Origin: DATBFX01 sp034667245
Lineage (GTDB): Bacteria; Chloroflexota; Chloroflexia; Thermomicrobiales; UBA6265
Assembly: GCA_034667245.1 (NCBI GenBank)
Contig: JAXDKI010000011.1
Location: forward strand, 1 to 41,572
Reading direction: 5' to 3'
DNA length: 41,572 nt
Below are positions 8,087 through 15,600 of the stretch, piece after piece (within the stretch, counting starts at the first letter, position 1; every line of letters starts with the position of its first letter). Position numbers and translations under genes: made by a program. The notes below the pieces were generated by a model, which was not told the origin of the DNA, made no database searches, and was given only the letters and a program-made list of their open reading frames with translations.

Positions 8087-9088
8087 TCAGTCGTCGGAAG
8101 GGCGTCGGGTCGAACCGCGCACGACGAGATCGACCGGAAGCCGTAGGGGACCAAAAGGAGGAGACTCGCCCTCGATGAGTCCGAGCAGCATCCGAGCACC
8201 CAGGCATCCCATCGCGCGCATCGGGACACGGACGGTTGTCAGATCTAAGTAGCTGGCGAACTCGATGCCGTCCTCGCCGACGACCGCGATCTCGTCCGGT
8301 ACCGCGCGACCGTGCCGACGAGCGCCATCGAGGACGCCGATCGCCTGCATGTCGCTCGCCGCCGCAACGGCAGTCGGCGGCTCGGGCAATCCGAGGAAGT
8401 GTTCCAGCGCCGATCGCCCGCCCTCTGCGCTGTCGTCTCTGCTCAGGTGGTAGGCAGGATCGAATGGGAGCCCGGCTGCCTCCATCGCACGCCGATACGC
8501 GGTCGAACGGCCGCACGCTTTCGCTGAACCCCACGGTTCATCGGGACGATTCAAGACGCCGATTCGCCGGTGACCCAGAATTCGTAGGTGCGCCACCACT
8601 GCCGCCGCCCCGTCATAATCGGCAATCACGCTCGGCAGACGCGGGTGGGTGCAATCGACCAGGACTATCGGCATGCGACGCTCGGCGAGCAGATCGAGAA
8701 GGCGATCGGTTGGCGTCAGCGAAGCGAGGAGGATGCCGTCCACACGGTCGTGGGCGCCAGCGTCCAAGAGGATCCGCTCCGGGTCGGAGCCTCGCTCGAC
8801 GCTACGGACGATCAGGGCGTAGTTGGTCGCGACGATCGCCTCTTCGATGCCGCGTAAGACCTCGACGTAGCGGTGTGGATTGAAGCTGGGGAGGATCACC
8901 TCCAGAATATCGGTCCGGCGGCGCGAAAGGGCACGGGCGACAGGACTGGGGCGGTAGCCCAGCCGCTGCATCGTCGCGTCAATCCGGCGTCGCGTCTCCG
9001 TCGCGACAGCAGGATGCCCGCTCAGGACGCGCGAGACTGTCCCGATCCCAACACCAGCTTCTCGCGCGACGTCGCGAATCGTTACCAC
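8087..9088 (-). CDS. LacI-family transcriptional regulator
   Basis: About 333 residues. An N-terminal helix-turn-helix (TIRDVAREAGVGIGTVSRVL) is followed by the hinge region and a periplasmic-binding-protein-like sensor domain. The frame remains open to 9259, but that extension crosses a LacI-type operator and would put 57 odd residues before the HTH. GTG 9088, with GGAGA about ten bases upstream, gives the family's usual length and HTH position. It is divergent from the sugar dehydrogenase gene at 9371, so both genes could be controlled from the shared region. The effector is unknown, probably a sugar. Confidence 0.87.
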   Translation of the reverse strand: MVTIRDVAREAGVGIGTVSRVLSGHPAVATETRRRIDATMQRLGYRPSPVARALSRRRTDILEVILPSFNPHRYVEVLRGIEEAIVATNYALIVRSVERGSDPERILLDAGAHDRVDGILLASLTPTDRLLDLLAERRMPIVLVDCTHPRLPSVIADYDGAAAVVAHLRILGHRRIGVLNRPDEPWGSAKACGRSTAYRRAMEAAGLPFDPAYHLSRDDSAEGGRSALEHFLGLPEPPTAVAAASDMQAIGVLDGARRHGRAVPDEIAVVGEDGIEFASYLDLTTVRVPMRAMGCLGARMLLGLIEGESPPFGPLRLPVDLVVRGSTRRPSDD

Positions 9089-9225
9089 CGTCAGTTGGTC
9101 TCCGAGGTCAGCTGCCGCCGCGATGGGTGTGCCGCCGTCGGCGGAGTCTGTCGCTGGTGATACCACGCTGATCACCCCGGCCTGGGCTGTTGGCCCGAAG
9201 TATGCACTGCTTCGCCTCAATGCTC

Positions 9226-9239
9226 TGGAACCGGTTCCA
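9226..9239. promoter_or_regulatory. LacI-type operator in the divergent region
   Basis: TGGAACCGGTTCCA is a perfect 14-base palindrome with the central CG typical of LacI/GalR operators. It lies between the lacI start and the divergent dehydrogenase gene. Autoregulation and control of the neighbour are the natural readings. The rest of 9089-9370 shows no gene. Confidence 0.7.
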
Positions 9240-9370
9240 ATCAAGTGGATGAGCCGCACTCGTTGTCGAAGGGAGGACTAACGAACCCGCCGCGTTGATT
9301 GACCCAGAGCCTCGTTCTCGCGTAGGGAATGGGGCGGCTGCACGAATCACCAATGAACGGAGGAACAGAG

Positions 9371-10942
9371 ATGACTCGCATCCGGCTTGTGCTTGCGACC
9401 GTCCTCGCCATCGTCCTCGCCGGCACCGGATCCTTGGGCGTGATCGCTCAGGAAGGCACGCCGGTACCGCAGGCACCTCCGCTTGGTAACGTCGCACAGC
9501 CAAACGGAACGCTCCCCGGGAACCCGCAGATTCAACTTGTCAAGGTTGCCGACGGTCTCGCCGACCCGGTCAATGCGACCAACGCCGCCGACGGCAGTGG
9601 TCGCGTCTTCATCGTCGAGCGCGTTGGTCGTATCCGCATCCTCGATCAGGGTGGTAACCTCCTCCCCGATCCGTTCCTCGACATCCGGAGCCTCGTCAAG
9701 ATCGATTTCCTGGAACAGGGCCTCCTCGGCCTCGCGTTCCACCCCGAGTACGAGACCAACGGGCTCTTCTACGTCTATTACTCCGATTATCTGACGAACG
9801 GTCGCCTCTTCCTCTCCGAGTACCACGTCTCGGCGGACGATCCGAACAAGGCTGACCCGACCAGTGCCCGCGTCCTCTTTTCGCTAGAGGACCCGTACGT
9901 CAACCACAACGGCGGCACCATCCACTTCGGTCCTGACAACTATCTCTACATCGCCATTGGCGATGGCGGCCTCGCCGGCGATCCCTACGACAATGCCCAG
10001 AAGGTCGACACGCTCCTGGGCAAGATCCTGCGGATCGACGTCGACGCCCGCGACGCCGGGGCCTACGGCATCCCGGCGGACAACCCGTTCGCGAAGACGG
10101 GTCACGTTATCGAATCCAGCGAGGCGAGCCAAATGGCGCAGAACGGGGACTACCACCCGGCTGCCCGTCCCGAGATCTGCAACTGGGGTCTGCGCAATCC
10201 CTGGGAGCATGCCTTCGATCCGCAGACAGGCGAGTACTACGTAACCGACGTCGGCCAGAACGCCTGGGAGGAAGTCAACTACTTCCCCGCCGGCCGGACC
10301 TGCGGTGCGAACCTCGGCTGGGACCCCAACGAAGGCGCCCACTGTTATCCCCCGATGCAGATGTCGTGCGATAAGATCGGTACCCTCCCGGTTGCCGAGT
10401 ATGACCATAGCCAGGGCGACTGCTCCATCACCGGCATCGGCGTCTACCGCGGCCAGACCTCGCCGACCCTGGACGGCATCTACTTCAACACCGACTTCTG
10501 CTCCGGCACCGTCTACGGGCTGGTGCGCGACCAGGACGGAACCTGGGTCTATCAGCGGCTGCTGTCCACCGCGCTCAAGGCCACCGGTGCCGGTCAGGAC
10601 GAAGCAGGCGAACTCTACCTAGCGGCCTGTGAGTGCGAGTTCACCCGCGATTACAACCCGCTCGACAACCCCAGCGGCACGCTTTGGCGTCTGGTCTCGG
10701 CCGATCAGGTTCCGCAGGGTGCCGAGACCGCACCGACGCCGGCGCCCGAAGGATCTCCCGTGGCGACACTGAAGGGCGAGTCCCAGGCGTCGGCGGGCCA
10801 GGGACAAACGCGGGTCACGGTGACGATGGCGGACATCGCGTTCCAGTCGAACGAGATCACCATCGCCGCGAACGTCGTGCTAGCCGGGACCGTTCCTCGT
10901 TCCCCGACCGCCTGGGGCGAAATCGCCTGGTTGCGTTCGTGA
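9371..10942 (+). CDS. Secreted PQQ-dependent sugar (glucose/sorbosone) dehydrogenase, C-terminus altered
   Basis: A 523-residue protein. ATG 9371 follows GGAGGAAC. A signal peptide is clear (residues 1 to ~26), then a short linker and a six-bladed propeller of the glucose/sorbosone dehydrogenase family, with typical segments VFIVERVGRIRILD, LLGLAFHPEY, HNGGTIHFGPDNYLYIAIGD and WGLRNPWEHAFD. The family oxidises sugars or aldoses outside the membrane using PQQ. After a Thr/Pro/Ala linker the C-terminus starts a cupredoxin domain (TVTMADIAFQSNEITIAAN, nearly the same as in the next gene) and then goes out of register and stops after about 20 residues. The electron-accepting domain therefore looks broken. 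Confidence 0.88.
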   Translation: MTRIRLVLATVLAIVLAGTGSLGVIAQEGTPVPQAPPLGNVAQPNGTLPGNPQIQLVKVADGLADPVNATNAADGSGRVFIVERVGRIRILDQGGNLLPDPFLDIRSLVKIDFLEQGLLGLAFHPEYETNGLFYVYYSDYLTNGRLFLSEYHVSADDPNKADPTSARVLFSLEDPYVNHNGGTIHFGPDNYLYIAIGDGGLAGDPYDNAQKVDTLLGKILRIDVDARDAGAYGIPADNPFAKTGHVIESSEASQMAQNGDYHPAARPEICNWGLRNPWEHAFDPQTGEYYVTDVGQNAWEEVNYFPAGRTCGANLGWDPNEGAHCYPPMQMSCDKIGTLPVAEYDHSQGDCSITGIGVYRGQTSPTLDGIYFNTDFCSGTVYGLVRDQDGTWVYQRLLSTALKATGAGQDEAGELYLAACECEFTRDYNPLDNPSGTLWRLVSADQVPQGAETAPTPAPEGSPVATLKGESQASAGQGQTRVTVTMADIAFQSNEITIAANVVLAGTVPRSPTAWGEIAWLRS

Positions 10943-11308
10943 ACCGCGCGGAAGAGAGTTGCGCGCTACCTAACCTGTGACAGCATGGCATCCACTGTGC
11001 CACACCACGACGCGGCGGCCGTCACCGTCCACGCGAGGAGGGAGTCGGTGGAAGCAACGCCGTGCCGCGACCGCGACGGCCCGCCGGGCACTGGCGAAAC
11101 CGCATCGCCCGGACTTCAGTCCGCGGTCGACGAGCTGTCGATTTCGCGCGTCCTCGAGGGAATTGACATCCCGGAATAGTTGCCGACGGGTCGTACCGAG
11201 GCCGCATCGTGTCGCTTTCGGTTCGTACCGTCCGCGGCCTCGGCGCACGACGACCGGCGGTGTCGGAGGGGTACGGCATACGCGACCCCGTTTAGAGAGA
11301 GGGAAGTG
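10943..11308. other. Intergenic region between sugar dehydrogenase and cupredoxin genes
   Basis: This 366-base GC-rich stretch has no gene I can support firmly. A 43-codon frame starting with GTG near 11049 after GGAGGGAG and ending at 11179 is possible but has no recognisable features. Given the broken cupredoxin end just before it, part of this region may be the decayed remainder of that domain; no convincing in-frame cupredoxin residues are visible. Confidence 0.3.
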
Positions 11309-11767
11309 ATGCTAACGGTTCAGAATCGCCCGAAGTTCGTCGCGGTCATCGCGCTCGCGTTCACCTCGATCGCTCTGATCTCCCTGGCGATCGCGGATGC
11401 GCAGGAAACGCCCACGCCTTCAGCGTCGCCGATGGCATCGCCACAGGCCTCGCCGGTCGCGGGTGGGCAGCCCCAGACCGCGGTCACGGTGACAATGGTG
11501 GACATCGCCTTCGAGCCGAACGAGTTCACCATCGCCGCCAACACCGACGTCACCATCACCCTGACGAATGCCGGCGCGGCTCTCCACACCTTCGTCGTTT
11601 CGGACCACAACAACGAGGGCAAGCCGAACCTGGGCATCAAGGTCGAGGTCCAGCCGGGCCAGACCGGCACCACCACCGTCAATGCGCCTCCGGGCGACTA
11701 CTACTTCTACTGCGACGTCCCCGGCCACGAGCAAGCCGGGATGTTCGGCACCATGCACGTCCAGTAG
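11309..11767 (+). CDS. Blue-copper (plastocyanin-like) protein, exported
   Basis: A 152-residue protein. The N-terminal hydrophobic segment (residues ~8-30) is a signal peptide or membrane anchor, followed by a low-complexity Ser/Pro/Ala linker. The cupredoxin domain starts near residue 57. All type-1 copper ligands are present: His93 (LHTFVV), Cys135 (YFYCDVPGH), His140 and Met145. It probably carries electrons outside the membrane. It lies downstream of the sugar dehydrogenase, whose C-terminus contains a fragment of a very similar domain, suggesting that the two proteins work together or once did. Confidence 0.9.
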   Translation: MLTVQNRPKFVAVIALAFTSIALISLAIADAQETPTPSASPMASPQASPVAGGQPQTAVTVTMVDIAFEPNEFTIAANTDVTITLTNAGAALHTFVVSDHNNEGKPNLGIKVEVQPGQTGTTTVNAPPGDYYFYCDVPGHEQAGMFGTMHVQ

Positions 11768-11820
11768 CTCGGTCACGCTGCGGTCTGGGGGGGACGCAGC
11801 AGAGGTCGGTCGCGGCGTAG

Positions 11821-11850
11821 CCCCCGGTCCCATCTTCACGGGACCGGGGG
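11821..11850 (+). terminator. Strong hairpin after the blue-copper gene
   Basis: CCCCCGGTCCC and GGGACCGGGGG form a perfect 11-base stem around an 8-base loop, 53 bases after the stop. No T-run follows, so it may work as a processing or attenuation structure rather than a standard intrinsic terminator. The next gene's ribosome-binding site (GGAGG) is 10 bases downstream. Confidence 0.55.
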
Positions 11851-11868
11851 CGGGATCGGGAGGACGTG

Positions 11869-12360
11869 ATGGGGAAGAGAAATCTGAGTCGGCGGGACGC
11901 GTCCCCGGTCCTCCTGCTTGCCGCGGTGGTGATGCTGTTCGTTGCCCTGGTTTGGACAGGCCGGGTCACACCCGTTCGGGGTGCTCCCGATGCGTCCCCC
12001 GTTGCGGGTTCGCCGGCGGCAAGCCCCACCGCCGCGACACCGGTCGCCACAACGCCGCCGGCGAGGGGCGCTCGACAATCGGTCTCAACCGCCGGCAAGG
12101 TGACGATCTACCTCACCGATCAAGGCTTCATGCCGAGCTACGTGGAGTCGACCAACGGCCACCCGCTGATCATCACGTTGGTCAACTCCGGGACTCGGCC
12201 GCATGCCTTTCGGATCGACGCCCTTGGCATCGCGGAGACGCTGGCGCCGGGCGAAACGAAGACAATCACGATCGAGAACCCCGACCTCGGCGACTTCACC
12301 TACGTCAGCGACGCCCCCGGCGACGAAGGCATGCAAGGAAGGCTCGCCTTCTACATCTGA
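11869..12360 (+). CDS. Cupredoxin-like exported protein lacking copper ligands
   Basis: A 163-residue protein. ATG 11869 has GGAGG five bases upstream. It has an N-terminal membrane or signal segment (residues ~12-31), an Ala/Ser/Pro/Thr linker, and then a cupredoxin-type beta domain from residue ~76. Compared with the preceding blue-copper protein, one His is kept (His112, PHAFRI) and a Met is kept (Met155), but the Cys position is Ser147 and the second His position is Asp152 (YVSDAPGDEGM). Type-1 copper binding is therefore unlikely. It could be a copper-free structural relative. It shares orientation and probably transcription with the blue-copper gene. Confidence 0.75.
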   Translation: MGKRNLSRRDASPVLLLAAVVMLFVALVWTGRVTPVRGAPDASPVAGSPAASPTAATPVATTPPARGARQSVSTAGKVTIYLTDQGFMPSYVESTNGHPLIITLVNSGTRPHAFRIDALGIAETLAPGETKTITIENPDLGDFTYVSDAPGDEGMQGRLAFYI

Positions 12361-12389
12361 CGTTCGCCTCGCGCAGGGGCGAGCGCAAA

Positions 12390-12468
12390 GAGGTCCTTCG
12401 CTACGCTCAGGATGACCAGGGGAGGAGCATCCTCCATGCGGTCATCCTGAGTGCTAGCGAAGGACCTC
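12390..12468. repeat. Head-to-head pair of dispersed repeats, likely two-way terminator
   Basis: Two copies of the GTCATCCTGAG repeat face each other: left arm 12390-12417 (complement), right arm 12440-12468, differing by an extra base. Together they can form a ~28-base stem with a ~22-base loop. The element lies exactly between two converging genes (cupredoxin and metY), so it could end transcription from both sides. Confidence 0.75.
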
Positions 12469-12504
12469 TTCCCGTTGTGCTTTCAGGGACGGGACGCCCT
12501 CTGA

Positions 12505-13806
12505 TTACACCTTATCGAGCGCCTGCTCCAGGTCCGCAATCAAGTCGCCGACCGTCTCGAGCCCCACCGACAGGCGGACGTAGTCCGGCGTGGTGCCCGT
12601 GGTCGCCTGTTCCTCCTCGGTGAGCTGCGAGTGAGTCGTCGTCGCCGGGTGGATGATCAGTGACTTCGCGTCGCCGATGTTGGCGAGGTGGGAGAAGATC
12701 TTTGTCGATTCCACGACCTTGCGCCCGGCCTCGCGACCGCCGCGAACGCCGAATCCGAGGATCGCCCCGTAGAGCCCATTCCGGTGGTACTTGCTCGCCG
12801 TCTTGTACGCGGGGTGGGCGGGCAGGCCCGGGTAGTTGACCCAGGAGACCTTCGGGTGCTCTGTCAGGAAGCGGGCCACCGCCATTGCGTTCTGGCTGTG
12901 TCGCTCCATCCGTAGCGGCAGCGTCTCGACCCCGAGGAGGAAGAGGAACGAGTTGAACGGGCTGATCGCCGCCCCGATGTCGCGCAGCAGCTGCACCCGC
13001 ACCTTGATCGCATAGGCGATGTTGGCACCGAAGTTGGCCTCGTTGAAGACGTCGGTGTACACCAGGCCGTGGTAACTCGGATCGGGCGTCGTGAAGTCGG
13101 GGAAGCGACCGGAGGCTTTCCAATCGAAGGTGCCGCCGTCGACGATGATGCCGCCGATCGAATTGCCGTGGCCGCCGATGAACTTGGTCGCCGAGTGGAC
13201 GACGATGTCGGCGCCGTGCTCGATCGGTCTCACCAAGTACGGAGACGGCATCGTGTTGTCGATGATCAGTGGAACACCCGCGTCGTGGGCGACCTTGGCG
13301 ACTGCCTCGATGTCGAGGGTCAGCAGATCGGGGTTGCCGATCGTTTCGGAGTAGACCGCCTTGGTCCGGTCGGTGATCGCCGCCTTGACCGCGCCGGCGT
13401 TTGGCGCGACGAACTTGACCGTGATCCCCATCTTCGGCAGCGTGTAGTGGAAGAGGTTATAGGTGCCGCCGTAGAGACTGGTCGTCGAGACAATCTCGTC
13501 GCCGGAACTGGCAAGGTTGAGGATCGCCATCGTCTCGGCCGCCTGACCCGAGGCGAAGGCGACCGACATCACGCCGCCCTCGAGCGCGGTGATGCGCTGC
13601 TCGAAGACGTCCTGGGTTGGGTTGTGAATCCGGGTGTAGATGTTGCCGAACTCTTTGAGGCCGAACAGATTGGCCGCGTGCTCGGCGCTGTTGAACACGT
13701 ACGACGTCGTCTGGTAAATGGGGACAGCCCGTGCGTTCGTCGTCGGGTCGGGCACCTGGCCGGCGTGCAACGCTTGGGTTTCGAATCCGAGTGGTCGTTC
13801 GCTCAC
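12505..13806 (-). CDS. metY: O-acetylhomoserine sulfhydrylase (aminocarboxypropyltransferase)
   Basis: A 433-residue PLP enzyme of the Cys/Met metabolism family that makes homocysteine from O-acetylhomoserine and sulfide. The PLP lysine is Lys208 in VVHSATKFIGGHGN. The N-terminal GFETQALHAGQ and YTRIHNPTQDVFEQR segments are typical of MetY. GTG 13806 was chosen because AAAGGAGA lies seven bases before it and the product then starts as the family does; the open frame extends 12 codons further without support. It follows metX by 105 bases on the same strand, so the two should be cotranscribed under the SAM riboswitch. Confidence 0.95.
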   Translation of the reverse strand: MSERPLGFETQALHAGQVPDPTTNARAVPIYQTTSYVFNSAEHAANLFGLKEFGNIYTRIHNPTQDVFEQRITALEGGVMSVAFASGQAAETMAILNLASSGDEIVSTTSLYGGTYNLFHYTLPKMGITVKFVAPNAGAVKAAITDRTKAVYSETIGNPDLLTLDIEAVAKVAHDAGVPLIIDNTMPSPYLVRPIEHGADIVVHSATKFIGGHGNSIGGIIVDGGTFDWKASGRFPDFTTPDPSYHGLVYTDVFNEANFGANIAYAIKVRVQLLRDIGAAISPFNSFLFLLGVETLPLRMERHSQNAMAVARFLTEHPKVSWVNYPGLPAHPAYKTASKYHRNGLYGAILGFGVRGGREAGRKVVESTKIFSHLANIGDAKSLIIHPATTTHSQLTEEEQATTGTTPDYVRLSVGLETVGDLIADLEQALDKV

Positions 13807-13911
13807 CTTGAGTCTCCTTTGCTCATCAAACCACCTCCCCATCCGGGGAGCAGATTGTTTAGATCGAGCCGGCGGTCACCGGCTGGATTTCCAGAGGATC
13901 GACTGAGCGCG

Positions 13912-15123
13912 TCAAACGTCAGCCTCCGGCAAAGCACGGTCCATGAACGGTTTGATGACTTCCGTCAGTTGGTCCCACTCCTTGAGGAACGCGTCATGGC
14001 CGTGCGGTGAGTCCAATTCTTCGTAGGCAACCTCCTTGCCAACTGCCGCGACACGGTCGGCAAGGGCCTTGACTTCGTCGGGTGGGTAGAGCCAGTCGCT
14101 CCGGATTCCGACGAGGAGCATCGGGGCGCGAAGTTCTTGAAGCCAGCGCTCCTCTCCGCCGTCGGATCCGAGGTCGTAGAGATCCATCGCCCGCGTCAGG
14201 TAGAGGTGGCTGTTGGCGTCGAAGCGGCGGACCAGGGCTGCGCCGTGGTAATGGATGTACCCCTCGACGTCGAAGGTGCCGCCGAAGGAGGGGTAGAGGC
14301 TGGGTCTGGTTGCCGGTCGGCGGCCGAAGCGCATGCCAAGACTCTCCCGGCTGTGGAAGGTCGTCATCGCGATCATCCGGGCGATGGCGAGGCCCTCGGC
14401 CGGAAAGACCCCCTCGCTGGCATACTCACCGCCCCGCCAATCGGGGTCGGCCATGATCGCCCGGCGACCCGCTTCGTTGAGGGCAATCCCCATCGGTTCG
14501 AGCGCGGGGGTCGCCCCGACCGGAACCGAAGCAGCCACCAGATCGGCGTGCCGCGTCGCCCATTCGAGTGCCTGGCAGCCTCCGATCGACCCGCCGATGG
14601 CAATCAGCTTGGTGATGCCGAGGCGTTCGACCAGGCGGCGTTGCGCGGCGACCATGTCGCCAATGGTGATCAGCGGGAAGCGCATCGCATAGGGCCGCCC
14701 GGTCAACGGATCGAGGGAGGCCGGACCCGTTGTGCCCTGGCAACCTCCAAGGATGTTGGCACAGACCACGAAGGCCCTGTCCGTGTCGAGGGCACGGCCG
14801 GGACCGATCAGCGGCCCCCACCAGCCGTCTTCGCCGCCGGCGCGGCTGTCCCCGGTCAGAGCGTGGAGAACCACGACGGCGTTGTCGCCTGCGGCGTTCA
14901 GCTTGCCCCACGTGCGGTAAGCCACAGTCACCCCCGGCAGGCGTCCGCCGAGCTCGAGCTCGAGGCCGCCGAGCTCCATGGACTGGAGCTCGCCGTCTGC
15001 GACGAGATCCTCGCCCCGATGCTTGCTCGGGACGACGTGCAGATGCTGCCGTCGCGCCGGCTCAGCGGGCGTCTCTGTGAGGGTAATCGGGACGTAAGCG
15101 GTCCCGTCGTATCGCTGTTTCAT
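13912..15123 (-). CDS. metX: Homoserine O-acetyltransferase
   Basis: A 403-residue alpha/beta-hydrolase fold enzyme that acetylates homoserine with acetyl-CoA, providing the substrate for the adjacent metY. The nucleophile elbow is GGSIGG (Ser179). The acid is in GIRSDWLYPP and the base in SPHGHDAFL near the C-terminus. ATG 15123 follows AGAGGAAGA. The N-terminus is about 35 residues longer than many MetX proteins and polar. Its leader is a SAM-I riboswitch, so it should be shut off when S-adenosylmethionine is abundant. Confidence 0.95.
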   Translation of the reverse strand: MKQRYDGTAYVPITLTETPAEPARRQHLHVVPSKHRGEDLVADGELQSMELGGLELELGGRLPGVTVAYRTWGKLNAAGDNAVVVLHALTGDSRAGGEDGWWGPLIGPGRALDTDRAFVVCANILGGCQGTTGPASLDPLTGRPYAMRFPLITIGDMVAAQRRLVERLGITKLIAIGGSIGGCQALEWATRHADLVAASVPVGATPALEPMGIALNEAGRRAIMADPDWRGGEYASEGVFPAEGLAIARMIAMTTFHSRESLGMRFGRRPATRPSLYPSFGGTFDVEGYIHYHGAALVRRFDANSHLYLTRAMDLYDLGSDGGEERWLQELRAPMLLVGIRSDWLYPPDEVKALADRVAAVGKEVAYEELDSPHGHDAFLKEWDQLTEVIKPFMDRALPEADV

Positions 15124-15274
15124 TCTTCCTCTCCCCAGTTCTCAGCCCGTGCCAGCGTCGCGCCTCGGCTCGCCGTCGTGGCAGGGATGGAGCGCACGCT
15201 GCGATATCGGGGAAGTAAACCTGCAACCGCCATCAGTTCCGCTGACGGCTGAGGGCTGAAAGGTGACGGCTCAT

Positions 15275-15310
15275 TAACAAAAGACCCCCCGCCGAACTGG
15301 AGCAGGGGGC
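15275..15310 (-). terminator. Terminator of the SAM riboswitch
   Basis: On the minus strand GCCCCCTGC and GCGGGGGG form a stem of about 8 pairs (one G-T), loop about nine bases, followed by TCTTTTGTT. It sits right after the riboswitch aptamer, as expected for the expression platform of SAM-I. Confidence 0.85.
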
Positions 15311-15326
15311 GATGAGCGTCGCCGTT

Positions 15327-15428
15327 CCCTTATCTCGCAGATCGCTCTGCCGGAATTGGCACCTTGCGCGACGTGGCGCAGGCTGCCGGGCTTCACAGGG
15401 CCGTATCCCTCCACCTCTCGTGATAAGG
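15327..15428 (-). promoter_or_regulatory. SAM-I (S-box) riboswitch aptamer
   Basis: The minus strand shows the S-box core: CCTTATCACGAGAGGTGGAG, then GGCCCTGTGAAGCCCGGCA, GGTGCCAATTCC and a closing GATAAGG that pairs with the opening CCTTATC to form helix P1. Order, spacing and conserved bases match the SAM-I consensus throughout. It controls metX-metY and ends transcription at the following terminator when SAM binds. Confidence 0.95.
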
Positions 15429-15452
15429 CAGCACTCTTTAATTGTTGACCAA

Positions 15453-15481
15453 TTTCTACAGAATCGGCGCCAGCGTGTCAA
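15453..15481 (-). promoter_or_regulatory. Promoter of the metX-metY leader
   Basis: On the minus strand TTGACA (15481-15476), a 17-base spacer and TAGAAA (15458-15453) lie about 25 bases before the riboswitch. The rest of 15482-15600 contains nothing else that I recognise. Confidence 0.8.
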
Positions 15482-15600
15482 GCACCCCGCTATCGCGCGA
15501 TTCCGGAGAGAGATTGGCCACACGCCGCCTGTCCCTCTTGGCAAAAGGATGGCAGGTTCGTGCGGCCGATGCATCCGTAGGATTGCCTATTGACCGGCGT

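Noticed and set aside
7912..8229. 105-codon minus-strand frame at the end of the first lacI
   Set aside because: Arg/Ser/Cys-rich shadow of lacI without start signals.
9089..9259. 57-residue N-terminal extension of the first LacI regulator
   Set aside because: LacI proteins start at or next to the HTH; the extension would cover an operator palindrome.
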